Source of the DNA: Lachnospira sp. UBA2821
Lineage (GTDB): Bacteria > Bacillota > Clostridia > Lachnospirales > Lachnospiraceae
Assembly (NCBI GenBank): GCA_002351535.1
Contig: DEGR01000064.1
Span: 124,001-188,000 of the forward strand
Direction of reading: 5' to 3'
Length of the DNA: 64,000 bases
Notes under the pieces: generated by a model
Database searches by the model: none
What the model saw: only the letters and a program-made list of their open reading frames with translations
Told to the model about the DNA's origin: nothing
Part shown: positions 19,703-27,999 of the stretch, one piece after another
Layout of the letters: each line of letters begins with the position of its first letter
Position numbering within the stretch: the first letter of the stretch is position 1
Translations under genes and position numbers: made by a program

Positions 19703-20983
19703 TTATGTAAAAAAACATGTCAAAAGTTTTTCTATATTTTGCTGGTCCTTAACCCCCATAAGTTCCCTTGCTGAATGCATCGCAAGAATTGGTACTCCGA
19801 CATCTATAGTTCTCATCGGAAGAAGTGATGACGTTATAGAACCTAATGTACTTCCCCCCGGCATGTCTGACCTGTTTACAAATATCTGCACATCACTCTG
19901 TGACTGCTTTGATAATTCCTTTATAACCGCCACTGCACCGGCATCATTGGCATATGACTGCGATGCGGCAATTTTAATAGCTGTTCCTCCATTCAGATAT
20001 GGTTTATTTGTTATATCATTTTTTTCCGGTGAAGCCGGATGAATGGCATGTGCCACGTCTGCCGATATCATAAAACCGCTCAGAATATAATCAATATATT
20101 CTTCTCTTCCATATCCGAGCGAAATAAATATCTTCTCGAGAAGCATTGGAAGTATATTAGAACCTGCACCCTGTTTTGTTCTGCTTCCTATTTCTTCATT
20201 GTCAAAGCACACAATCATGTTTATTCCATCTCTTACTCCTGAATTAATTATAGCCTCGACCGCTGCTTTTACTGATGTAATATTATCAAGTCTCGGAGAT
20301 GAAAACATATCTCCATTAACTCCTATTATATCTCCATTCTCCCATTGGTATACATACAGTTCATAGCTGAGAACATCCTCTTCACTTCCATACTTTGATA
20401 AGATTGTCTTTATAAAATCCTGTCTGTTTAACTCATCCTCAACAATCCCACATACGGGAAGCATATCTTTCTGCTTATTAAGCGCAACACCTTTATTAAC
20501 ATCCCTGTTCATGTGAATTGCAAGATTTGGTATCGTAAGTACCGGTTCATCTATATTTACCAGTTCCTGGCGTGGTGAAAATATATCATCACCTCTGTAT
20601 GTTATCTTGCCTGCAACTGAAAGCGGCCTGTCAAGCCAGGTGTTTAATATAGCTCCTCCATATACTTCTGCATTAAGCTTATGATACCTGTTATCGTATA
20701 TATCTGCATGCGGTTTAAGTTTAATACATGGAAAATCCGTATGCGCTGACACTATTCTCAATGCATCTTTGGCATTCTCCATATTACCTACTGTAAATGC
20801 CATAAATGAAGAATCATATATATTTACATAATATGAAGATTTTTCCTCTATCTGCCATACTCTGTTTATCTTCAGTTCATGAAACCCTTTTTTCTCCAAC
20901 TGCTCTATCGCAGTCTTAACTGTATGAAAAGGCGAAACACTTTTACCTATGAATTCATCCAGTTTTCTTATTGCCTCATCCAT
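19703..20983 (-). CDS. M18 family aminopeptidase
   Basis: A 426-residue cytosolic zinc aminopeptidase. SAHTDFPC near residue 92 carries a metal-binding His. CFDNEEIGSRTKQGAGSN carries the catalytic/bridging acidic residues. The ending VPILAMHSARELMG carries the last metal His. Family members remove acidic or other N-terminal residues from peptides and form dodecamers. The start codon directly abuts the stop of the GGDEF gene, with GGAG nearby, so translation is probably coupled. Confidence 0.93.
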   Translation of the reverse strand: MDEAIRKLDEFIGKSVSPFHTVKTAIEQLEKKGFHELKINRVWQIEEKSSYYVNIYDSSFMAFTVGNMENAKDALRIVSAHTDFPCIKLKPHADIYDNRYHKLNAEVYGGAILNTWLDRPLSVAGKITYRGDDIFSPRQELVNIDEPVLTIPNLAIHMNRDVNKGVALNKQKDMLPVCGIVEDELNRQDFIKTILSKYGSEEDVLSYELYVYQWENGDIIGVNGDMFSSPRLDNITSVKAAVEAIINSGVRDGINMIVCFDNEEIGSRTKQGAGSNILPMLLEKIFISLGYGREEYIDYILSGFMISADVAHAIHPASPEKNDITNKPYLNGGTAIKIAASQSYANDAGAVAVIKELSKQSQSDVQIFVNRSDMPGGSTLGSITSSLLPMRTIDVGVPILAMHSARELMGVKDQQNIEKLLTCFFT

Positions 20984-23900
20984 TTATTCATTCTCCAATT
21001 CCGGTGTCCATACTGCATAATCATGTTTTGTGGTTTTCTTTATCTTATACAGTGCCTTATCTGCCCTGCCAAGAATATCTATAATATCCTGTGAATTATT
21101 ACATTTGCCACTTGCAACACCTATTGAGCATGACACCCTGTTCTCTTTATCAATTACAACATTTTTATTAAGCGTATTTTCTATATCTTCCTTAAAGCCT
21201 TTATTTTCCCTAAGCATATCGAATATATCATCGGCCACCACTATTCCATCGGCAATACTTACTCCCGGAAGAATAATAACAAACTCATCTCCACCATACC
21301 TTATTATACTTCCTTCTTTGAAAACTATATTCTCAAGCATTTTTGAAAACGCCACAAGAACTGAATCACCGACTTCATGTCCAAACTGATCGTTACAATA
21401 TTTAAAATTATCAAGGTCCATATATAATACGGTAAATTGCTTCTCAGACACGTTTCCTATAAACTGGTTCTCTAAATATTTCTTCATTCCCTGTCTGTTA
21501 AGCAACCCCGTAAGTATGTCCGTAACAGAACTTTCCTCTAAACGTGCTTTTATTTCTTCTCTTTTAATAGCTGCGACAAGCTGTCTGAATGTAGTTCTGA
21601 AAATATTAGCCTCTGACTCCGTTAACGGATGAACATTAGTTACAAAATTCATATGTTTTAATCTCATTGCAACAAGGATATTAGTTACCCTGTCATTAAC
21701 GATTATAGGAACAACAACTAATGAACTTATTTCATTTTTATTAAATATTGCAACTATTTCTTCATTATCATCAAATGACTTCTCAATTCTGTCAATAACA
21801 ATATTTTTTCTAAGTGCTGTCATATGCTCGAGAATAGTTCTTGCCTGCCCTTTTGTGACCGAACTCTTCTTATCAGAATATCTGACCTCAGGCTCACCCG
21901 TATATTCATTGACATTTATCCATAATAAGCTGTCAAGATTATATGTGTTGGTAATTGTTGCCATTGCACTGTTAATTATGGAATTAATAGATAAATTCTC
22001 ATTGTTAATGAGGTCTACCCACGACTCGAGGAAAAGCAGTGCTTTACTTTTTTCCTGCAATTCTATATTAATTGCATATTTGTCCGTCATATCATTAATT
22101 GCATTCTTAGTATTTTCATCAAGAACAGACTCATTATTACTTGTATTTGTCCATGAAATATCATCATGTTCAATTAATGCTTTTAGCTTTTTTTCTCTTA
22201 ATCTGCTCTTATTATTCTTGCAAAATTCAATACCGTTCTTTAATATTCCAAGACGTTTTTCCTCTTCACCTGTTAATTCATATAAATGTGCCATCTCACA
22301 TATAAATAATGGATATATATATTCCTGTTTAGATGAGAATAAGTTAATTAAAAACAAATTCTTACTGAAATACTGTTCGGCTGCACCATAATTTTTTTCC
22401 TCGATTTCAAACATTCCTTCTACCATATTGTAGATAAATAAGTCATCTTCCCAGTTAGAATAATCGATATCGGTTATATCTCCCTCCAGATGCCTGACAA
22501 CTCTTCTCATTCTGTCTGCATACAATTTTGCATCATATATTCTGTTCTCTTTTATATAAGCGATAATAAGCATTCCATAAAGTTTTGAAAGGTTGCACAG
22601 TCTTATTCTCTCCATTCCAAAGCTCTTCATCATTCTTATCACCGTACTTATACAACTTATAACAGATTCCATATCCTCTACGGCAATGGCTTTCACTGAC
22701 ATGTTATATAAAGTTTCCATAGTATCTTCAGCTTTGTTCTCCTTTATAAATATGTTCAGTGCTGTATTAAAATACCTATCTGCTTCTTCATAATTCTCAC
22801 TCATAATGCAGTTATATCCAAGTCCGTTATAGACCTGTCCCATATCCTGCATACGATGCTGGTCGTGTAAAATATCAAGACATTTTTCATAATAATAAGT
22901 TATCTCTTTATATTCATCTCTGGAAGCTGCAAACATAACCTGCTTTCGCCATCCATTTAAAATAACATTTTTATTTCCTATTTTTTCAGCTACTTCAATT
23001 CCTTTTCTGAAATATTTAGACTTTTCACATCCGATATATCCTTCTTTACTTACCTCATTAGAATCATAACTTCCAAGGAAACCAAAGAAACATATATATG
23101 CGAGATGATTAAGCCTGTTATTCTTCTGAAGTTTTTCAAGAAATTCATCACTAATTTCAATAGGCTTATCCCATACAAAAAGGTCTCTCCACGCTCCAAA
23201 CCATGCAACATATTTGAGCAGTTCTGCCTCAAACATAAGCCCCTCATTGTGACTTTCCGCAGCTATTCTTCTACATTCATCAACATATTTAACAGCCTGT
23301 TCACGCTGCCTGTCATATACCTTAATAATTGCAACAAGATAATTATATTGATACTTAACTATATAGTTTTCATAAAACATATTAAGTGTACTTATCTTCT
23401 CGCACATAAGAAATGCCAGTTTGAGTTTGTTACGCACTATGGCTATAGTCGCATATAATACAAGTATATTCTTTTTATCCTCATCTGATACCTCAAGCTG
23501 TTCTGCAATTATTTTATTATATACAATCTCTATATAATATTCTGCCTCACTCCATGCAAGTGTTGTGAGAAGATTATTAATATGAAGAAGATAATCATCT
23601 ATTTCATCTACATCTATAACAAGATTTTTAACGACAGAATTATGAAGAACTTTATCTTCTATTCCACACTCAACAATATAATTATCCTTTTCCGCGATGC
23701 GTATCATATCATTCCATTGCTGCTGCATGTATTTTTCATGGTTGAACATATCATTATAACCACATATAAGCGAAATATTTTTATTTTTTCTATTGAGAAC
23801 CTCCATAATAAACTGTATTGTGGATTTCTGTGCAAAATGTAATCTGTGTAATACTGCAATAACTACTTTTCCCGCTGAAAGATAACTCATTACATTTATG

Positions 23901-24307
23901 AGTGAATCAAGAAATTCTCTCTTTTCATATGCCGCATCACATGCAATAATATTCTCTTCCCTTTCGCATATTCCATCCCGTATATAAGATTGAAAAACAG
24001 GAATATGTGCTCTGTAAACACAGGCCTCATTAAGCATCGTGCCCACTTCATCATCACTCATCTCTCTGCACAAATCCCTAATCCATCCCATAATAGGTTC
24101 ATAAGGCTCCTGCATCTGACTCCTCTTAAAGGCATGAAACAGAAAAACACAGTCGATTCCCGATTTATCGACTATCTTTTTTATCTCATCCCTGCTTACC
24201 TCGAATGCACTATAATGCTTCAAAAACACAATTTTTCCTGTTCTGTCCTGGCCCCTTGAATAATTATTTAAGATGTTTAAAACATATTCTGAATAATGTG
24301 CTTTCAT
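20984..24307 (-). CDS. Diguanylate cyclase with degenerate ATPase-like, TPR-like and GAF regions
   Basis: 1107 residues without membrane helices. The N-terminal 220 residues look like a worn-down STAND/AAA module: KVVIAVLHRLHFAQKSTIQF resembles a Walker B/sensor stretch, but no P-loop is present. Residues 240-720 are helical repeats of TPR type. Residues 770-920 form a GAF-like sensor. A GGDEF domain occupies about 930-1095 with intact RYGGDEF (GGDEF at 1005-1009) and LYMDLDNFKYCND, so cyclic-di-GMP synthesis is likely. An RxxD inhibitory site is not seen five residues upstream. The layout resembles large cytosolic sensors that read a small molecule or protein through GAF/TPR. The input is unknown. 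Confidence 0.88.
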   Translation of the reverse strand: MKAHYSEYVLNILNNYSRGQDRTGKIVFLKHYSAFEVSRDEIKKIVDKSGIDCVFLFHAFKRSQMQEPYEPIMGWIRDLCREMSDDEVGTMLNEACVYRAHIPVFQSYIRDGICEREENIIACDAAYEKREFLDSLINVMSYLSAGKVVIAVLHRLHFAQKSTIQFIMEVLNRKNKNISLICGYNDMFNHEKYMQQQWNDMIRIAEKDNYIVECGIEDKVLHNSVVKNLVIDVDEIDDYLLHINNLLTTLAWSEAEYYIEIVYNKIIAEQLEVSDEDKKNILVLYATIAIVRNKLKLAFLMCEKISTLNMFYENYIVKYQYNYLVAIIKVYDRQREQAVKYVDECRRIAAESHNEGLMFEAELLKYVAWFGAWRDLFVWDKPIEISDEFLEKLQKNNRLNHLAYICFFGFLGSYDSNEVSKEGYIGCEKSKYFRKGIEVAEKIGNKNVILNGWRKQVMFAASRDEYKEITYYYEKCLDILHDQHRMQDMGQVYNGLGYNCIMSENYEEADRYFNTALNIFIKENKAEDTMETLYNMSVKAIAVEDMESVISCISTVIRMMKSFGMERIRLCNLSKLYGMLIIAYIKENRIYDAKLYADRMRRVVRHLEGDITDIDYSNWEDDLFIYNMVEGMFEIEEKNYGAAEQYFSKNLFLINLFSSKQEYIYPLFICEMAHLYELTGEEEKRLGILKNGIEFCKNNKSRLREKKLKALIEHDDISWTNTSNNESVLDENTKNAINDMTDKYAINIELQEKSKALLFLESWVDLINNENLSINSIINSAMATITNTYNLDSLLWINVNEYTGEPEVRYSDKKSSVTKGQARTILEHMTALRKNIVIDRIEKSFDDNEEIVAIFNKNEISSLVVVPIIVNDRVTNILVAMRLKHMNFVTNVHPLTESEANIFRTTFRQLVAAIKREEIKARLEESSVTDILTGLLNRQGMKKYLENQFIGNVSEKQFTVLYMDLDNFKYCNDQFGHEVGDSVLVAFSKMLENIVFKEGSIIRYGGDEFVIILPGVSIADGIVVADDIFDMLRENKGFKEDIENTLNKNVVIDKENRVSCSIGVASGKCNNSQDIIDILGRADKALYKIKKTTKHDYAVWTPELENE

Positions 24308-24357
24308 ATGTTAACCATTCCTTTCCGGCAAATGTGTATGCGTAAGTAATTTTCATC

Positions 24358-24813
24358 CTAATTTCTTTTATCCGGATAGCTTATTTCATCCCCCCACCCA
24401 AGAGCTTCATTATGAAATATTTCCACCCTGTTAAGTCCCGACGACCATAAATACATTCTGTCTACTTCACTTATCTCATTGAGACTCTTCCATGCGACAC
24501 CAATAATTGTCTGCTCTTCATTCTCAGGATCAACCCCCGGAGTCGGTTCCGGTGAATCTTTATCGAGCTCTATAAGAAATGTATGTACTTCTCCTCTGTT
24601 ATCCGGTTTATACTGAACTGATAACTTGCGTATTATCTTTCCCTTTACGTTACTCTCTTCGTAAAGTTCCCTAAGTGCTGCATCCTCAGGTGTTTCACCG
24701 TTATCAATTCCACCTCCCGGCATACAGTAAAAAGTTCTTCCATTCATCCTATGTTTTACAAGTAATATTTTTCCATCCCTGATAACCAGTGCCTGACTTC
24801 TGTCTCTTCTCAT
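24358..24813 (-). CDS. Nudix hydrolase
   Basis: 151 residues with a complete Nudix box (GIDNGETPEDAALRELYEES), the Mg-dependent pyrophosphohydrolase motif. MPGGGI just before it is the usual entry strand. Substrates range from oxidised nucleotides to dinucleotide cofactors and cannot be assigned. The ATG at 24813 is chosen because GAGGAG lies 4 bases upstream. An in-frame ATG at 24825 overlaps that site. It lies between the GH25 and GGDEF genes on the same strand. Confidence 0.9.
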   Translation of the reverse strand: MRRDRSQALVIRDGKILLVKHRMNGRTFYCMPGGGIDNGETPEDAALRELYEESNVKGKIIRKLSVQYKPDNRGEVHTFLIELDKDSPEPTPGVDPENEEQTIIGVAWKSLNEISEVDRMYLWSSGLNRVEIFHNEALGWGDEISYPDKRN

Positions 24814-24843
24814 ATTTCTCCTCATATATAATGCTATTTCAAC

Positions 24844-25848
24844 TTAACCTATTTTCTCAAAGCTGATATTCATATCAACCATTCCCTGAATTCCTGCAAC
24901 ACTTCCTGCATCCGAATACTGCCACATCTTTATCTCATATGGAAAATATAATGGTGCTGTATACGCAGCAAACCATTTATCATAATCTGCAAGTCGTGAC
25001 ATATCAAGATTAACTGAAAACCATTTCAGATTAGCATATAACATAGGTTTGTAACCTGCTTTTTTTACTGTCTCGAGAAATTCTATTGTGACATCCGTAA
25101 GTTTATCTTTATCAAGTTCCTCTAGTCTTCCGCCACTTCCTGCAACTTCTTCTGTGTCAAATACAACAGGTCCTTTTATTTTATATTTCTTAATATTATC
25201 TATTACTGTCTTAGCCTCTTCTTTGGCTTCATCTTTTGTAACAGCCTGTGAAAAGAAATACACCCCGACCGTTATTCCTGCATCTGAAGCAGCTTTTATA
25301 TTTTTCTCAAAAGTCTCATCTATCTGTATCTCTCCTGTGCCATATCCACGATATCCAAGTCTGATTATTGCAAACTCAACACCATCTGCTGCCACAGCCT
25401 TCCAGTCTATATCTCCCTGATATTTAGAAACATCAATTCCCTTATGTGATATAACTTTATCTCCCTGATAGTATTCCATTTCACCCTTTTCATTTTTCTT
25501 AAAATTATTATTATCAAGTGTGTTTTGGGGAATGCTTTCATCTATTTTAACAAAGTCAAATGTACCATCATAATTAAGCACTATGTAATCAGGATATAAT
25601 TGTCTTAATGCCGAAAGTGCCGTTCCTGCCTCTTCAAATACCTTCTTAGTATTATTTCTCGTTGTCTGTCTGGCACTCTCCATCATATCATCAGCCTGAT
25701 TCTGTGTATATATCTGTGCACTTATCTTCGTATCAAGTTCTCTGTACTTAATACATACAAATACAACCGCCGCTAAGCATATAAGTGTGGTAAATGCAAA
25801 AAATATTGCAAATCCACTTTTCTTTCGCTCTTTTACTTCGTTATCCAT
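24844..25848 (-). CDS. Membrane-anchored GH25 lysozyme (N-acetylmuramidase)
   Basis: 334 residues. A short cytoplasmic Lys/Arg stretch is followed by one hydrophobic helix (about 11-33, FAIFFAFTTLICLAAVVFV) that anchors or secretes the protein, then a stalk of about 100 residues. The GH25 domain runs from HKGIDVSKYQGDIDWKAV to the end. The acidic residues of GIDVS, VVFDTEEV and WQYSDAG fit the GH25 catalytic barrel. It should cleave the beta-1,4 bond of peptidoglycan outside the membrane. The ATG at 25848 has GGAGGG upstream. It neighbours a similarly anchored C39 peptidase gene. Confidence 0.92.
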   Translation of the reverse strand: MDNEVKERKKSGFAIFFAFTTLICLAAVVFVCIKYRELDTKISAQIYTQNQADDMMESARQTTRNNTKKVFEEAGTALSALRQLYPDYIVLNYDGTFDFVKIDESIPQNTLDNNNFKKNEKGEMEYYQGDKVISHKGIDVSKYQGDIDWKAVAADGVEFAIIRLGYRGYGTGEIQIDETFEKNIKAASDAGITVGVYFFSQAVTKDEAKEEAKTVIDNIKKYKIKGPVVFDTEEVAGSGGRLEELDKDKLTDVTIEFLETVKKAGYKPMLYANLKWFSVNLDMSRLADYDKWFAAYTAPLYFPYEIKMWQYSDAGSVAGIQGMVDMNISFEKIG

Positions 25849-25900
25849 CTGTCCCTCCATTTTGTGTTATCTGATATGTCGGACAGCATATACTTCATCT

Positions 25901-26902
25901 TTATACGGTATATGCCCACATACTCTTAGTCTGCTTTATTATGTCATTAACATCCCAGTGTTTTTTGCTTCTCTTCTTACTGTTAGGGTCATTAACTATA
26001 AGCTTATTATTCTTATCTATTCCTGTTATAACAATAAAATGCCCTTCCGTTGTAAAATCTCCCGGTGACATACTTGCTATAATTGGGTTGCCTACTTTAA
26101 GTTCATCATAAATGTTCTGCTCATTTATACTGATAGAATGTCCATTTATGCCTAACTCTTCCGCCCCTTTTGACATGAGCGTCCATGATGTACCTGATTC
26201 AGTATAATATCCCATCTGCTCACTCATATTTGCAACATATTTTGGTGTATAATTAGTATTTCCGGTAAGTCCCACACTCACCATCGCAAGACATGTCGGA
26301 CCACATCCGTTAATAGCTATCATATTGTCGCCATATTTAGCGTATCCCCATCTTTCATCCCACTGTATGAATAATGGAATCTCCCCGGGCGTATACTCAT
26401 CTCTTACATCCGCAATAACATCCACACTGCCTTTAGTGAGATAATCTTTTACAAATCCAATTGTCTCCGGATTCCTTATCACAAGATTAAGCAAGTCAAC
26501 CGGATATGAAGAGAAATCTTTGTAAAGGTACAATACCTCCTGATGTTCGCTCTCCATCTGTTCAATCTGCTTATAACATTCTTTATACTCTTCCGGCAAT
26601 GCTTCAACATCCACCTGAACTTTTGTAAGCGGTTCTGTAGGCTTCTCTGTCACTTTTTCTTTAGTATCCGTAGAAGTTCCGCATCCTGCCATAACCGAAA
26701 AAAGCTTAACTATTCCCCATATAATTAATACCAGAATTATAAATGCCAAAAACAAAACCGAATCCCTGATTATTCTTTTTTTAAGTCTTCGTCTTTTTCT
26801 TGCCCTTATTCTTTCCTTCCTCGTCATTCTGTTTCTATTGTCTGTATTATAATTTCTGCTATTTCCATTATAATTTCTGCCATTTCCATCACTTGTTTTC
26901 AT
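25901..26902 (-). CDS. Membrane-anchored C39-like cysteine peptidase
   Basis: 333 residues. The N terminus is Asn/Arg/Gly-rich with short repeats (NGRNYNGNSRNYN), then very basic, then one membrane helix (about 48-70), so the C-terminal part is outside. The peptidase_C39_2 domain runs from about residue 175: INGCGPTCLAM gives the nucleophile Cys, TTEGHFIVITGI the His, and VNDPNS the Asp/Asn. Family members include bacteriocin-leader and cell-wall peptidases. The target here is unknown. The ATG follows GAGG at 8 bases. It is the first gene of the minus-strand run toward glnS. Confidence 0.88.
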   Translation of the reverse strand: MKTSDGNGRNYNGNSRNYNTDNRNRMTRKERIRARKRRRLKKRIIRDSVLFLAFIILVLIIWGIVKLFSVMAGCGTSTDTKEKVTEKPTEPLTKVQVDVEALPEEYKECYKQIEQMESEHQEVLYLYKDFSSYPVDLLNLVIRNPETIGFVKDYLTKGSVDVIADVRDEYTPGEIPLFIQWDERWGYAKYGDNMIAINGCGPTCLAMVSVGLTGNTNYTPKYVANMSEQMGYYTESGTSWTLMSKGAEELGINGHSISINEQNIYDELKVGNPIIASMSPGDFTTEGHFIVITGIDKNNKLIVNDPNSKKRSKKHWDVNDIIKQTKSMWAYTV

Positions 26903-26987
26903 TAATAATTCCTCTTTATAAAAAAATGTACACTCTTATAAAACAATATCACAAATAGACAGAAAAGTCACCACCTTTGTGTAACAC

Positions 26988-27016
26988 TTGTGCATAATAT
27001 TTTTTGATGATATACT
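26988..27016 (+). promoter_or_regulatory. Promoter of the yihY-family gene
   Basis: TTGTGC (26988-26993), a 17-base spacer and TATACT (27011-27016) lie 39 bases before the start codon at 27056. It is the only plus-strand promoter-like pair in this divergent interval. Confidence 0.6.
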
Positions 27017-27055
27017 CTTATTTAAATATTTGACTATTCTGGAATGAGGATTAAT

Positions 27056-27979
27056 ATGATAAGATTTGAAAAATCAAAAAAAGATTATGAAAAGGGAAAT
27101 TATATAGACAGATTGTTGGAAAAGAGCAAACTATTAACATTTATTTTTAATTTTGGTGACAGTCTTTCTGCACACCATGTAAGTGCCTATGCTACACAGG
27201 CTGCTTTTTTTACTCTTTTATCAATTTTTCCATTCATATCTTTGTTATTAAGCATTGTAAAGTACACTCCTTTATCAAAAGAATTTCTTACAAGTACAAT
27301 AGGAGAGATTTTTCCCTCTATAATGCTCCCTTTAATGAATACTATAATTGATGAAGTATTCACAAACACTAGCGGAACTGCACTTTCTATCTCTATTATA
27401 TTTGTGATATGGTCTGCTGGAAAAGGAATACTTGCACTTATATATGGTTTGCAGGAAGTGTATGAAATCGAAGAGGACAGAAATTATTTCGTAATAAGGA
27501 TTATCTCCTCTATATACACTCTGATTCTTGCAGTGGCAATTGTACTTTCACTCACACTTCTTGTATTTGGCAACAGCATATATGAAATGCTTAAGAAACC
27601 TTTTCCTGTTATATACGACCTTTTTGGTTCATTTTTACATCAGCAGGGAATTATAGCATTTTTTATGCTTACACTTTTATTCCTTGTCATATACAGGTTT
27701 ATTCCAAGACAGCATTTCAGCACTTATGGTCTTTTGCCGGGAGCCTGCTTTTCTTCTCTTGGATGGATTGTTTTCTCATATGCATTTTCTATTTACTTAA
27801 AATACTCTAATAGTATGTCTTATACTTACGGAAGCCTGACAACAATCGTAATTGCCATGTTATGGTTATACACATGCATGTATATATTATTTATAGGTGC
27901 CGAAGCAAATAACTTTCTCCACGGTTTCTTTGTCCGTGTAAGACACCTTATACGCAAAAAGCTGAGAAGAAATCATTAA
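27056..27979 (+). CDS. YihY/BrkB family membrane protein
   Basis: 307 residues with six predicted membrane helices. Family features include AYATQAAFFTLLSIFPF in the first helix region, WSAGKGILALIYGL, and the C-terminal SYTYGSLTTIVIAMLWLYTCMYILFIGAEANN. It was once called ribonuclease BN, but the family is now treated as an integral membrane protein, possibly a transporter. The ATG at 27056 is chosen because GAGG lies 6 bases upstream. An in-frame ATG at 27044 overlaps that site. It is a single-gene unit divergent from the C39 gene and ends in a terminator. Confidence 0.93.
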   Translation: MIRFEKSKKDYEKGNYIDRLLEKSKLLTFIFNFGDSLSAHHVSAYATQAAFFTLLSIFPFISLLLSIVKYTPLSKEFLTSTIGEIFPSIMLPLMNTIIDEVFTNTSGTALSISIIFVIWSAGKGILALIYGLQEVYEIEEDRNYFVIRIISSIYTLILAVAIVLSLTLLVFGNSIYEMLKKPFPVIYDLFGSFLHQQGIIAFFMLTLLFLVIYRFIPRQHFSTYGLLPGACFSSLGWIVFSYAFSIYLKYSNSMSYTYGSLTTIVIAMLWLYTCMYILFIGAEANNFLHGFFVRVRHLIRKKLRRNH

Positions 27980-27999
27980 AGATTTCTTCCCGGCTTTTA
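27957..27999. terminator. Bidirectional terminator between yihY and the SpoIID gene
   Basis: GAAGAAATC pairs with GATTTCTTC around ATTAAA, and the outer AAAAGC pairs with GCTTTT. The hairpin includes the yihY stop codon. It is followed by T-rich sequence and lies at the stop of the convergent gene. Confidence 0.85.
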
